Counted from the first letter of the stretch, positions 39,637-50,140 are shown. The stretch: 64,000 nt of DNA from Ferruginibacter sp. (GCA_025359625.1 JANYFT010000365.1:23042-87041), one strand, 5' to 3'. A program made the numbers and translations. Notes: generated by a model from the sequence alone, not told the origin.

Positions 39637-40224
39637 TTTAGCACTGATTAGTTTTACAAACTCACTCCGGGTTTCATTCTTTTCAAACTCGCCCCAAAAA
39701 GCAGAAGTAGTAGTAACGGAATTTTGTTTTTGCACCCCCCTCATCATCATGCATAAATGTGATGCTTCAATAACAACAGCAACACCAAGCGGATTCAACG
39801 TTTCTTTTATTGAATTTAATATCTGGTGCGTTAATCTTTCCTGCACCTGCAAACGCCTGCTATACACATCCACTACCCTTGCAATCTTACTCAACCCGGT
39901 TATCCATCCGTTAGGTATATATGCTACGTGCGCTTTGCCATAAAAAGGTAACATATGGTGCTCGCACATGCTATACAATTCAATATCTTTTACGATGATC
40001 ATTTCGCTAACCTCTTCATGAAATTTGGCAGAATTTAAAATGGCGTTAGCATCCTGCTGATAACCCTGGGTTAAAAACTGCATTGCTTTTGCCATTCTTT
40101 CCGGTGTTTTTTCGAGCCCTTCCCTCTTGGTATCTTCTCCTAGTAAATCCAGCGCTGCTTTGTAATTTTTTATCAATCCTGAAGTGACCGCTTCATCATA
40201 CTGTTCTATTTTTTTATACGCCAT
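39628..40224 (-). CDS. folE: GTP cyclohydrolase I
   Basis: [72 protein letters not shown]. Confidence 0.96.
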   Translation of the reverse strand: MAYKKIEQYDEAVTSGLIKNYKAALDLLGEDTKREGLEKTPERMAKAMQFLTQGYQQDANAILNSAKFHEEVSEMIIVKDIELYSMCEHHMLPFYGKAHVAYIPNGWITGLSKIARVVDVYSRRLQVQERLTHQILNSIKETLNPLGVAVVIEASHLCMMMRGVQKQNSVTTTSAFWGEFEKNETRSEFVKLISAKLH

Positions 40225-40327
40225 TTGCTTGTGTTATAATTATTTTTTGTTTAATTGTATCAATCACATCATACAGCAATTTTTATTCTCGCCGCCGCTT
40301 TTATTTTTATCCGTTTAATGTTTGTTA

Positions 40328-40756
40328 TCAAATAGCAGGATATTCTACAAAATTTCTTTCCGTTTCGTACAAGCGTACCTGCAAGTCAAAACGGGGGTCA
40401 ATCTTCTCTCTCAAAATAGTATAAATAACCACTACAATATTTTCTGCACTGGGATTTATATTTTTAAACTCCGCAGTATCCAGGTTTAAATTTTTATGAT
40501 CAAAGCGGTCCAATACATTTTCCTTTATCAGGCCGCTTAATAATTTCATGTCGTATACATAACCTGTCGCTTCATCAGGCACACCAATAACTTTTACTAT
40601 CAATTCATAATTATGACCATGAAAATGTGGATTATTACATTTGCCAAATATCCTTGCATTGGTAGCATCATCCCAGAATGGATTGTTTAAACGATGGGCG
40701 GCATTAAAATGTTCTCTCCGGAAAACTGCTACTTTGTTATTCATGATGTTTGCCAA
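40328..40756 (-). CDS. 6-pyruvoyltetrahydropterin / 6-carboxytetrahydropterin synthase family, paralog A
   Basis: REHFNAAHRLNNPFWDD; GKCNNPHFHGHNYELIV; DRFDHKNLN; LYETERNFVEY. Confidence 0.9.
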   Translation of the reverse strand: MANIMNNKVAVFRREHFNAAHRLNNPFWDDATNARIFGKCNNPHFHGHNYELIVKVIGVPDEATGYVYDMKLLSGLIKENVLDRFDHKNLNLDTAEFKNINPSAENIVVVIYTILREKIDPRFDLQVRLYETERNFVEYPAI

Positions 40757-40922
40757 CTTTAATTACAATAATTAAAATACACTTAAAATCTTAAGATTGA
40801 GATTTTTTTTAACCGTTCAAGATAATTTTCTGGATATAATACAGAAGTGTGCTGTTTAAACAATTCAGGTTTTAAGATCAATAACAAATCATGATGCAAT
40901 TTTGTTTGCAACACCTTATGGT

Positions 40923-41333
40923 TCAATTGCCATAATACTCCACAAAAATACGTGGTGTTTCATATAATTTAAGACAATGCAATTGAACCCCCATTGGCAA
41001 ATGCGGTGTTAACTGTTCCCAAATGGCGATCACTAAATTTTCGATTGAACAAAGTTTACCAGCCATAAAATCAACATCCACGTTCAGGTTTTTGTGATCC
41101 AATTTATCTATCACCTTTTCGTTTACAATAATGCTTAACTTTTTTACATCATAAACAAAACCAGTATCAGGGTTCGGATCGCCCTTTATAGTAACATATA
41201 ACTCAAAGTTGTGCCCATGCCAGTTCTCATTGGCGCATTTGCCAAATACCTGCTCATTTTGTTCATGGCTCCATGCCGGGTTAAATAAGCGGTGAGCAGC
41301 ATTAAAATGTTCTATACGTGTTATGTAAACCAT
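40923..41333 (-). CDS. 6-pyruvoyltetrahydropterin / 6-carboxytetrahydropterin synthase family, paralog B
   Basis: RIEHFNAAHRLFNPAW; GKCANENWHGHNFELYV; DKLDHKNLN; LYETPRIFVEY. Confidence 0.9.
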   Translation of the reverse strand: MVYITRIEHFNAAHRLFNPAWSHEQNEQVFGKCANENWHGHNFELYVTIKGDPNPDTGFVYDVKKLSIIVNEKVIDKLDHKNLNVDVDFMAGKLCSIENLVIAIWEQLTPHLPMGVQLHCLKLYETPRIFVEYYGN

Positions 41334-41378
41334 CCCCCTGGTAAAATTTTCGCAAAGGTAATTGCTAAATACTGAAAT

Positions 41379-42059
41379 ATGAAGCGTAAGTACGAATTTT
41401 GCAAAATGTACATTTTACTCGTTTCGGCTACCAGATTTGAAATACAACCTATTTTATTGTTATTGGAAAAAGAACAATATCACCTAAACGGGCATACGAT
41501 TGATATTTTAATTACCGGTGTAGGACAAGTTAATACCACTTATTTTTTAACAGTAAACCTGGATAGCAAAAAACCAGACCTGGTAATACAGGCAGGTATT
41601 GCAGGAGCTTTTACCAATGCCTTCAGTTTAGGCCAACCTATTTTAATAACGCAGGATACTTTCGGTGATGTTGGAATGGAAGAGAAGCAAAAGTTTACCA
41701 CCCTTTTTGATGCAGGCTTTGCTGATAAAGATGATTTTCCGTTTACTAACGGGTGGCTGATGAATACAAATAAATTATTCCATCATTCGGTGTTAGAAAC
41801 AGTTAAGGCAATAACTGTAAACAAAGTAAGCGATAGCTTGTTTCAAAGACAGCAATTGATGAATCATTTTGCACCCGAAATAGAAAGTATGGAAGGTGCC
41901 GCATTTCATTATGTTTGTTTGCAGCAAAAAGTTCCTTTTATACAAATAAGAAGCATTAGCAATGCTGTAGGCGAAAGGGATAAAAGCAAATGGCAGATAA
42001 AGGATGCCATCATCAATTTAAATATTGAATTACAGAAACTGATCAACAACCTGAAATGA
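41379..42059 (+). CDS. mqnB: Futalosine hydrolase (probable start 41406)
   Basis: MYILLVSATRFEIQP; LVIQAGIAGAFTN; ESMEGAAFHYVCLQQKVPFIQIRSISNAVG; directly followed by mqnD. Confidence 0.88.
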   Translation: MKRKYEFCKMYILLVSATRFEIQPILLLLEKEQYHLNGHTIDILITGVGQVNTTYFLTVNLDSKKPDLVIQAGIAGAFTNAFSLGQPILITQDTFGDVGMEEKQKFTTLFDAGFADKDDFPFTNGWLMNTNKLFHHSVLETVKAITVNKVSDSLFQRQQLMNHFAPEIESMEGAAFHYVCLQQKVPFIQIRSISNAVGERDKSKWQIKDAIINLNIELQKLINNLK

Positions 42060-42883
42060 AATTTACAATAGGATTTTCCCCCTGCCCAAACGATACTTTT
42101 ATTTTTGATGCACTGGTAAATAAAAAAATTGATACCGGCAACATCGAATTTGATGCAGTACTGGAAGATGTGCAAACCCTTAACCAATGGGCAATACAGG
42201 ATAAACTGGATATTACAAAACTAAGCTATGGTGTATTACCATTGGTATTGGATAACTATGCAGTATTAAAAAGCGGCAGCGCTTTAGGCCGGGGTGTTGG
42301 GCCATTATTAATTGCTAATAACAATACGCTGCCAACAAAAGTGGAGGATAATATTATTGCCATACCAGGCGAACAAACAACCGCTCATTTACTTTTTTCA
42401 CTGGCATATCCTGATGCAAAAAGAAAGGTATTTTTGCGCTATGATGTTATTGAAAACTTTGTTGCTGAAGGAAAAGGGTTAGGCGTTATCATTCACGAAA
42501 ACCGATTTACCTACGCTGGTAAAGGATTAAAAAAAATAACAGACCTGGGTGATTTTTGGGAAAAAGAAACAGGTAATGCCATACCACTGGGAGGCATTGT
42601 TATCAACAGAAAAATTGATAACTGCCTTCAACAGAAAATTGACGGGCTTATAAAAAAAAGTATTGAATATGCTTTTACTAATTATCCTGAATTAAATGAT
42701 TATATCCGCAGCAATGCACAGGAAATGAGCGAAGAAGTAATGCGAAAACACATTGATCTTTATGTAAATGATTATTCTATAAACTTAGGTGAAGAAGGAG
42801 AAAATACAGTAAAAAAATTATTGCAGGTGTATCAGCAAACCAACAATTGCACCATTGATTATAATCAGATTTTTATCAAATAA
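42056..42883 (+). CDS. mqnD: 1,4-dihydroxy-6-naphthoate synthase
   Basis: MKFTIGFSPCPNDTFIFDALV; LDITKLSYGVLPLV; ATG overlaps the mqnB stop. Confidence 0.92.
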   Translation: MKFTIGFSPCPNDTFIFDALVNKKIDTGNIEFDAVLEDVQTLNQWAIQDKLDITKLSYGVLPLVLDNYAVLKSGSALGRGVGPLLIANNNTLPTKVEDNIIAIPGEQTTAHLLFSLAYPDAKRKVFLRYDVIENFVAEGKGLGVIIHENRFTYAGKGLKKITDLGDFWEKETGNAIPLGGIVINRKIDNCLQQKIDGLIKKSIEYAFTNYPELNDYIRSNAQEMSEEVMRKHIDLYVNDYSINLGEEGENTVKKLLQVYQQTNNCTIDYNQIFIK

Positions 42884-42914
42884 AAAATGTGCAAATCCTA
42901 AAACCACAGATAAC

Positions 42915-44225
42915 CTATGGCTGTTTCTTTAAAGCATTGCCATATACTTTCAAACAACGTCTCCTTGCAAACTCATGATCCACTATGGGTTGGGGATAAT
43001 CGAAACTATCCAGTTCAGGAACCCAATGCCGGATGTACTTTAACTGTTTATCAAATTTTTCTGTTTGTAACCGTGGATTAAATATCCTGAAGTATGGTGC
43101 TGCATCACAACCGCTCCCTGCCGCCCATTGCCATCCGCCATTGTTAGCTGCCAGGTCAAAGTCTAATAATTTTTGCGCAAAATAAGCTTCGCCTAACCTC
43201 CAGTCTAATAATAAATGTTTCGATAAAAAAGAGGCTACGATCATTCGTACACGGTTATGCATAAAACCGGTAGCATTCAATTCACGCATGCCTGCATCTA
43301 CAATAGGGTAACCCGTTTGCCCATTACACCATTTGTCAAATTCACCAGTATCATTTCTCCACTGTATGTTATCATATTGCGGCTTAAAAGCTTTACCCAT
43401 ACCAATCTTGGGGAAATGCCATAGGATCATGTGGTAAAAATCCCTCCATATCAGTTCATTCAAATAAGTTTCAGAAAGCTCCTTGCTGTTGCCCGCCAAT
43501 TCCCTGATACTGATGGTACCAAAACGTAAATGAACCCCCAATTTTGAAGTGCCGGCAATGGCAGGAAAATTTCGTTGCTCAGCATATTTTTTAATCAACT
43601 CTTCCTTTAGTGCTTTCGAAGGAAATGGTTTATCAATTACTACAAAACCCATTGATGCTAAAGTAGGGATTTGTTGAGGGGCTTGCTTATAAAAGTTTTT
43701 AAAATATTTTTTTGTAGGATAAGGCTTTAGATGAAAATCAGTGAGAACAGATTTCCATTTTCTGCTATAAGGCGTAAACACCGTGTAAGGGGTTCCATCA
43801 TCTTTTACTACTTCTGCCTTCTCTAACAAAACCTGGTCTTTAAATGTAAGTAAAGATGCCTGCTGCTCTTTTAATAATTTTACAATCGCCAACTCCCGCT
43901 CAAGTGCATAAGGCTCATAATCATGATTGGCAAATACTTTTTCAATGTTATATTTCACCAAAAGTTTTTTATAAACTTCAACTGGTGTGCCATAATATAC
44001 TTCAAGCGATGATCCAATAGCAGTTAAACTGCTTTGCATTTCTTCCAATGCTGCATGAATAAATTCTACCCTCCTATCCGCTTTATCTTCCAATTTATCC
44101 AGTATGTTTTTATCAAAGATAAAAACAGGTATTACCGCCCTGCTACTCTTTAAGGCATGGTAAAGGCCTGCATTATCCTGCAACCTCAAATCCCTGCGAA
44201 ACCAAAATATATTTACTGGCTCCAT
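42915..44225 (-). CDS. Deoxyribodipyrimidine photolyase / cryptochrome family
   Basis: NIFWFRRDLRLQDNAGLYHAL; GYPIVDAGMRELNATGFMHNRVRMIVASFLSKHLLLDWRLGE; DAAPYFRIFNP. Confidence 0.94.
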   Translation of the reverse strand: MEPVNIFWFRRDLRLQDNAGLYHALKSSRAVIPVFIFDKNILDKLEDKADRRVEFIHAALEEMQSSLTAIGSSLEVYYGTPVEVYKKLLVKYNIEKVFANHDYEPYALERELAIVKLLKEQQASLLTFKDQVLLEKAEVVKDDGTPYTVFTPYSRKWKSVLTDFHLKPYPTKKYFKNFYKQAPQQIPTLASMGFVVIDKPFPSKALKEELIKKYAEQRNFPAIAGTSKLGVHLRFGTISIRELAGNSKELSETYLNELIWRDFYHMILWHFPKIGMGKAFKPQYDNIQWRNDTGEFDKWCNGQTGYPIVDAGMRELNATGFMHNRVRMIVASFLSKHLLLDWRLGEAYFAQKLLDFDLAANNGGWQWAAGSGCDAAPYFRIFNPRLQTEKFDKQLKYIRHWVPELDSFDYPQPIVDHEFARRRCLKVYGNALKKQP

Positions 44226-44290
44226 ATAATTTTATTCATATTTTATTAAGCTTCGTGCAGGTTCACAAAGCTCATCTAACAAAAAAATCA

Positions 44291-45127
44291 TCAGATAGTT
44301 GGAATAATAGCAGCATAAATTTTTTGGGTAATTCTATTTGCATATACTTTATCATCTATACGCTGCACCCACCTGATGTTGTATATGCTATTAGTAAAAA
44401 AAACTTCGTCTGCATTTAGCAGTTCATTTGTAGTAATTTCTTTTTCAACAATGTTCCAGCTAAGATGTATCAGTTCCTGGATTATTTTCTTTCGCATTAT
44501 ACCTGCCACACCACCTTCTTTTAATGCGGGTGTGCTGATGACTTCTCCGTTTATTAAAAAAATATTGGCAATAGTGGTGTCGCAGATCCTTCCAAAAGTA
44601 TTCAACATAACAGCGTCATTCCATTTTTCTTTTTTGGCTTTTATTGCTCCTAAAACATAGGCCAGGTAATTGTTATGCTTTAAATTACTAAGTATATCGC
44701 ATGCCTTTTTTGCTTCTTCATAAATACCTGCAACTAAGCCATTGCTGTTCCATTCTCCTGCCCCTTCGGGTAATGCCCAGCTTTGAATAATGTAATTGGG
44801 TATATTATTTTTTGCATCGTACAAACCTCCATCCCCTCTAAAAACATGTAGTCTTATCCTGGTATTATTTTCATGATTGTTCTTTTTTATCAACACGCTA
44901 ATTTCTTTCTGCAATTTACCAGGTGTAAAATGTATAGGAATATCAAATTGTAAAACAACCATTCCTTTCCATAACCTGGCAAAATGTTCATCTTCCAATA
45001 TCAGTAGCCCATCTTTCATTTTCATGGTTTCAAATAAACCGTCGCCATACCGAAGGGCACGGCTGTCTGCACCAACTACCAAAGATCCTTCGGTAAAAAG
45101 TTTTCCGTTGCAATTAAAATAAATCAT
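44291..45127 (-). CDS. Class IV aminotransferase (branched-chain AT / ADC lyase-like)
   Basis: ALRYGDGLFETMKM; NLKHNNYLAYVLGAIKAKK; GGVAGIMRKKI; ADEVFFTNSIYNIRWV. Confidence 0.85.
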   Translation of the reverse strand: MIYFNCNGKLFTEGSLVVGADSRALRYGDGLFETMKMKDGLLILEDEHFARLWKGMVVLQFDIPIHFTPGKLQKEISVLIKKNNHENNTRIRLHVFRGDGGLYDAKNNIPNYIIQSWALPEGAGEWNSNGLVAGIYEEAKKACDILSNLKHNNYLAYVLGAIKAKKEKWNDAVMLNTFGRICDTTIANIFLINGEVISTPALKEGGVAGIMRKKIIQELIHLSWNIVEKEITTNELLNADEVFFTNSIYNIRWVQRIDDKVYANRITQKIYAAIIPTI

Positions 45128-45183
45128 GGTGCAAATATGCTACAAAGTTTTGCTTCATACATGCTTTGTTTTAGCAGCATAAC

Positions 45184-45212
45184 AAAAAAATCCCACCAAA
45201 GTTGGTGGGACA
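45184..45212 (-). terminator. Hairpin TCCCACCaaagttGGTGGGA downstream of a response regulator
   Basis: Inverted repeat with minus-strand T-run (gggatttttttg). Confidence 0.75.
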
Positions 45213-45263
45213 TTTCTTCGTCGGGGTTTAAAGAGAAAAAAGAGTTAAAGCAATATCATTCAT

Positions 45264-45929
45264 TTACAGATCTTCATTTAATATATTATTTTTTACGGCA
45301 TACATAATTAATCCTGCAGTGCTTTTTGCTCCGGTTTTCACTTTTAACTTGTCACGGATTGCTTCTACAGTACGTGGGCTCAGGTCAACCATATCCGCAA
45401 TTTCCTTTGTACTTTTTTCCTGGCACATTAATTTTAGAATCAACATTTCCTTATCGTTTAAATTTGCTTCCTGTTGTACTAATTTTTGTGGAGTAACCAG
45501 GTTACGTTGCTTTAAGTTGGTAAGTAACGCTTTATTGGTAAGCGCATTAAAAAAATAATCCTGCTCAAAACAAGTTTTAATGGCTTCGTATATAATTTCA
45601 ATATCGCTGGTTTTACTGAGGTAACTGTTAGCGCCTAATTCCATTAATTTTGTTATCATGCTGTGATCTTCCAACATGGTTAGCATAATTACTTTGATAT
45701 GTGGCCAGTTTTTTTTTATTTCGGGCAATGCACTGATACCATCCATTACCGGCATTTGAATATCCAATAATATTACGTCTGGCTGCGTCATTTTCAACAT
45801 GTTGAGTAAATGCATACCATTGTCTGCTTCTGCAATTACCTTAACGTCATTTTTTGAACTTAAGGCTGTTTTTACTCCAGCACGGTATAGTACGTGATCA
45901 TCTGCAATTAATACTTTTATGGGTTCCAA
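45264..45929 (-). CDS. NarL/FixJ-type response regulator
   Basis: Receiver DVILLDIQMPVMDG; LuxR-type HTH LNDKEMLILKLMCQEKSTKEIADMVDLSPRTVEAIRDKLKVK. Confidence 0.93.
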   Translation of the reverse strand: MEPIKVLIADDHVLYRAGVKTALSSKNDVKVIAEADNGMHLLNMLKMTQPDVILLDIQMPVMDGISALPEIKKNWPHIKVIMLTMLEDHSMITKLMELGANSYLSKTSDIEIIYEAIKTCFEQDYFFNALTNKALLTNLKQRNLVTPQKLVQQEANLNDKEMLILKLMCQEKSTKEIADMVDLSPRTVEAIRDKLKVKTGAKSTAGLIMYAVKNNILNEDL

Positions 45930-46257
45930 TTGGTAAAGTTTAAAAAATAAAAAGGGTATTTAATAAGATTTAAAAAACAGCCCTGAATAAGAAATGCAAT
46001 ATCCCCCTATTTATTTTAAGTATAATAGGATATTTACTTGTTATTTTGAGTAGGAATTTTACGATTTTAAAAGTACAAACCCCATAGCAAAAATATTAAA
46101 TTGTTAATATATTATTTTTGATAACTTTAAAATATCAGTAAATCAATAATTTAAAAGCTACCAAGACCTTATATTATTAATTCATAACGCTTAATAAATA
46201 TCTGTCTGCAATAAATTGAATCATTATTTTCGAAAGGAATTCCATGCTGCTAAAAAA

Positions 46258-46929
46258 TTATTCAATTAACTTATTTCGCATGCCATACATTATTAAACCT
46301 CCTATGGTTTTGGCATTTACTTTTATTTTCATGTTTTGACGAATTGTTTCTATCGTCCGCGGACTTAGAAAAATTGCTTTGGATATTTCCTCGGTAGTTT
46401 TATCTTCTGCAAGCATTTGCAAAATTTTTAATTCCTTTTCGTTAAAATGTATGGCAATGTTAGCACTATAATGCTGACGAACATTTTTTTTCTGCATTAG
46501 CTTTCCCATCACCGCTTTATTAACCAAGTCGTTAAAATAGAAATCTTCGTTCATGCAGGTAAGGATGGCTTCGTAAATTTCTTCTGGGTCAGTAGTTTTT
46601 GTAAGGTATGCGTTGGCTCCCATCTCCATCATTTTGCTGATCATTTGATGGTCATCATACATGCTTAATACTATAATTTTAATTCCATCATATTCTTTTC
46701 TTATCAATTCAATACCATTAATCCCATCTATTTCAGGCATTCTTATATCCATTAACAAAACCTCTGGTTTTTTGATGGCAATTTTGTGCATCATATCTTT
46801 TCCATCCTCTGCTTCCCAAAGCATTTTAAGATTCGCTTTTCCGGAAAGTGCCATTTTAATCCCATCTCTAAATATTTTATGGTCATCAGCAATAGCAATT
46901 TTAATCGAATAATCCGCAGAGATAGACAT
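46258..46929 (-). CDS. NarL/FixJ-type response regulator
   Basis: Receiver EVLLMDIRMPEIDG; HTH FNEKELKILQMLAEDKTTEEISKAIFLSPRTIETIRQNMKIK. Confidence 0.93.
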   Translation of the reverse strand: MSISADYSIKIAIADDHKIFRDGIKMALSGKANLKMLWEAEDGKDMMHKIAIKKPEVLLMDIRMPEIDGINGIELIRKEYDGIKIIVLSMYDDHQMISKMMEMGANAYLTKTTDPEEIYEAILTCMNEDFYFNDLVNKAVMGKLMQKKNVRQHYSANIAIHFNEKELKILQMLAEDKTTEEISKAIFLSPRTIETIRQNMKIKVNAKTIGGLIMYGMRNKLIE

Positions 46930-47619
46930 AAGATAATGGGTTAGTTTGGTGTTATCACTAAATTAGATATTTGCACTTAGTTACATTCAATTTTACTTAA
47001 AATTTTATAGTTTTCGCATTCCATTTAATTTACATGTCATATAATTTATAGCATTCCCTTAACGGATTTTTAACACAAATATTGCGTACCTGTACTGAGT
47101 ATTTATACCAATTTTTACAATACCATGATATAAAAATCCAATTGCTTTTGCCAAACATTCATTAGAATCAAGAGGTTCTTTGCCTTTATAATACAGATAG
47201 TAAATTGCACCTAAAAATATCAAAAATATTAAGTACAATATCAAATTTTACTTACCTACTATCTTATAAAAAATATTTTAATACAGCTTCGTAATACTAC
47301 TGTAGTAACATTACCGGAAAACTGAATAGTAATTTTACTATTTAAGTTCCGTACATTTACCCAATCTTTAAAAGTTCTTACGTAGTATTTTTCTTTGTAA
47401 GTCTTATAGCCACTACGTTTTAGCAAAATTGCATTTTTTGTACTGCAATATACCTATTGTTTACGCTATTCTTTTAATTGAAGTTTACAATTCGAAACCA
47501 TTTTTAAAAAACTAAAATTATTTACTATGTACGCAGGTTTAATCAGAAGGTAGCCAAATTGGTATCACTTTTAATGAATTAATTAATAAATTTTGATTTT
47601 GATAGTTAGTTAGTTATTT

Positions 47620-48354
47620 TTGAATAAACTATCTGATATCATTGAAATTTTATTAAATATTAATTATTGCACAGAAATTATCCCTTTAATATTTTGTTTG
47701 GTTTTTGCAAAAAAAATTACAACAGATTCATTAAAGGTTTTTTTTGTGTATACTGCTGTATCGGCAGTATTTGTTTGTTTATCATTAATAGCGCAAAGGT
47801 ATTTTTATTCCTACTATTTTAATGTAGTATTGATAAGGCTTTTTGAAGGGTTCGAATTTATTTTGATCTGTATTTTTTATAGAACGTTATTTAAAAATGC
47901 TAAAATAAAAAATATACTGATTTTTGCAGCTTTCTTTTTCGTGATTTTTTGTATTTACAATTTTATACAAAGCCCCAAAGCAGAATTTGATTTTATACCC
48001 TTAGTTGTAGAATGTTTCTTTTTTACGGTTGTAATACTTTATTATTTCTTCGAGGCAATGCGTGAAAATTTTACAACACCTCTGTTTCATCTACCCGTTT
48101 TTTGGATCTCCATCGCTTTTTTAATATATTTTTCAGGCAATTTCTTTCTATTTTTATTTACAAAATCAATGGAAAATGAGCCTAATTTTAAAAGTCAATA
48201 TTTTATTATTGTTTCCACAATTACCATCATTAAAAATATTTTACTTTGCACCGCCGTTATTGTTAATAAAAATTTAGCCGTCCACAAAAACAATACATCT
48301 ATTCCCTCCAACTTAAACTTAGATAACTTTGAACCATTTAATAACAAAAACTAA
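47620..48354 (+). CDS. Multi-TM membrane protein preceding a histidine kinase
   Basis: About 6-7 hydrophobic segments; stop lies 15 bp before the kinase start. Confidence 0.7.
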   Translation: MNKLSDIIEILLNINYCTEIIPLIFCLVFAKKITTDSLKVFFVYTAVSAVFVCLSLIAQRYFYSYYFNVVLIRLFEGFEFILICIFYRTLFKNAKIKNILIFAAFFFVIFCIYNFIQSPKAEFDFIPLVVECFFFTVVILYYFFEAMRENFTTPLFHLPVFWISIAFLIYFSGNFFLFLFTKSMENEPNFKSQYFIIVSTITIIKNILLCTAVIVNKNLAVHKNNTSIPSNLNLDNFEPFNNKN

Positions 48355-48369
48355 CCACTAAACCTGCAA

Positions 48370-49197
48370 ATGATTTTTTTACAAGCAGCTACTAATACTT
48401 CGGGGTTTAACTATATTATGCTTTTTGGCACACTTGCCATGCTTAGCCTTACCCTTGGTATTGTGTTCTTTGTAATCTTTCATCAACGGAAAGTTATTCG
48501 TTTTAATGATCAGCTAAAAAAACTGGAAGACGATAAGCAACAGATATTGTTGAATGCTTCTATTAAATTCCAGGAAGAAGAACGCAACCGCATTGCAGCC
48601 GATCTTCATGATGATGTAGGGCCGTTATTAGCTACTGCCCGCCTTTACCTGAACGAAAACTTAATTAACCAGGAACCTGCATCTCAGCTACAGTCTATAT
48701 TTAGCGCCAAGCAGATAATAGATGATGCCATACAACTTATTCGCAACATCAGCCATAGCATGATGCCGCCAACGTTAAAAAACTTTGGGCTCGAAAGTGC
48801 GATGAGTGATCTTTTCCAGAAGATAAATGGAAGCGGTACATTGAATGCCAGCGTACGTTTTCATGACTACCGTACCCGTTTAAAAATTGAACAGGAATTA
48901 CTGATATTTCGTGTAATACAGGAATTGGTAAATAACATTATTAAACACAGTAGTGCAGGCTTTATACACCTTACACAAAATGCCAATTCTACACACAGTT
49001 ATTTCCGGCTTCACCATGATGGACAGGGTATAGTACAAACAGAATTTGATCGTCTGAACCATGTTTCTACTGGTTTGGGATTGAAAAATATAGCCAGTCG
49101 CATTAAGGTTTTAAATGGCCGCATTTTTTTTGAAATCGATCCCAGTCATACTTATTATAAAGTGACTTTAGAGATACCTAAAGATTCAACCTATTAA
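48370..49197 (+). CDS. Sensor histidine kinase, HisKA_3/NarX-like, minimal N-terminal TM
   Basis: EEERNRIAADLHDDVGPLLATARLYL; ELVNNIIKHSSAG; GLGLKNIASRIKVLNGRIFFE. Confidence 0.92.
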   Translation: MIFLQAATNTSGFNYIMLFGTLAMLSLTLGIVFFVIFHQRKVIRFNDQLKKLEDDKQQILLNASIKFQEEERNRIAADLHDDVGPLLATARLYLNENLINQEPASQLQSIFSAKQIIDDAIQLIRNISHSMMPPTLKNFGLESAMSDLFQKINGSGTLNASVRFHDYRTRLKIEQELLIFRVIQELVNNIIKHSSAGFIHLTQNANSTHSYFRLHHDGQGIVQTEFDRLNHVSTGLGLKNIASRIKVLNGRIFFEIDPSHTYYKVTLEIPKDSTY

Positions 49198-49322
49198 TGT
49201 ATTTATATATGAAAGGTGGCCTCTTTTTTGGTAAAACAAATTTATTCGTTGTCAATTTGCATCACCAGTGCTTGCAATTGAAAGCCGATTCTTTTTCATA
49301 AATTTGCCTAACCCAAATTTTT

Positions 49323-49973
49323 ATGGATATTATTAAAGTCGCTATAGCGGATGATCATCAAATTTTTAGAAAGGGAGTAATCCTTTCTATGCGTTCGTAT
49401 ACCGAGTTTAAATTTGTGATGGAAGCTGAAAATGGTGAAGAACTTTTAGCTAAAATTCCTGAATACACCCCGGATGTAATTTTATGCGATTTAAAGATGC
49501 CTGTAAAAGATGGAATTGATACTACCAAGCAAATCACCAAAGATTTTCCGCATATTAGAGTAATCATTTTAACAATGTACGAGGATGAACGTTTTGTTGG
49601 CCACCTGATGGATTGTGGAGCTGCCGGTTATTTGTTAAAAAGTACAGACCCTTCAGAAATAAAAAAAGCTATTTTGGAAGTGATGCGTACCGGCTTCTAC
49701 CTTAATCCTTTTGTAAATAAAATTTTGATAAAAAAGAATTACAGCGGGCAAAAATTTAATCCCTCCCTAACCACAGAAATTATTGTAACAGAACGTGAAA
49801 AAGAAGTGCTCACCCTGGTTTGCATGGAATTTACCGCTGCCGAAATAGCCCAGAAAATGGACATCAGTTCCAGAACCGTGGAAGCCATCAAAGACAGGTT
49901 AATGGAACGTTTTGGTGTAAAAAATTCTGTAGGGCTTGTTTTTTATGCGATGAAAAACCAGTTGATAGATTAA
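49323..49973 (+). CDS. NarL/FixJ-type response regulator
   Basis: Receiver DVILCDLKMPVKDG; HTH VTEREKEVLTLVCMEFTAAEIAQKMDISSRTVEAIKDRLMERFGVK. Confidence 0.93.
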   Translation: MDIIKVAIADDHQIFRKGVILSMRSYTEFKFVMEAENGEELLAKIPEYTPDVILCDLKMPVKDGIDTTKQITKDFPHIRVIILTMYEDERFVGHLMDCGAAGYLLKSTDPSEIKKAILEVMRTGFYLNPFVNKILIKKNYSGQKFNPSLTTEIIVTEREKEVLTLVCMEFTAAEIAQKMDISSRTVEAIKDRLMERFGVKNSVGLVFYAMKNQLID

Positions 49974-50140
49974 TTATTTTTTATCCTCCTGCAAAAGGCC
50001 TCCGTTAAAATTGTTGGTTTCTATGGTGTAATATTCTTTGAGTATCAATTCTTCTTTTATAAACTTCTCCCAAAAATTGATTCGTAAAATTTATTTATTT
50101 TTGGATCAGATGATTGTATTTTTCTCACAAAGCTTTTGTA

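Noticed and set aside
47059-47244. 61-aa hydrophobic ORF in the gap upstream of the multi-TM protein
   Set aside because: Could be a small membrane protein, but no homology or RBS evidence; chance ORF in very AT-rich sequence is equally likely.
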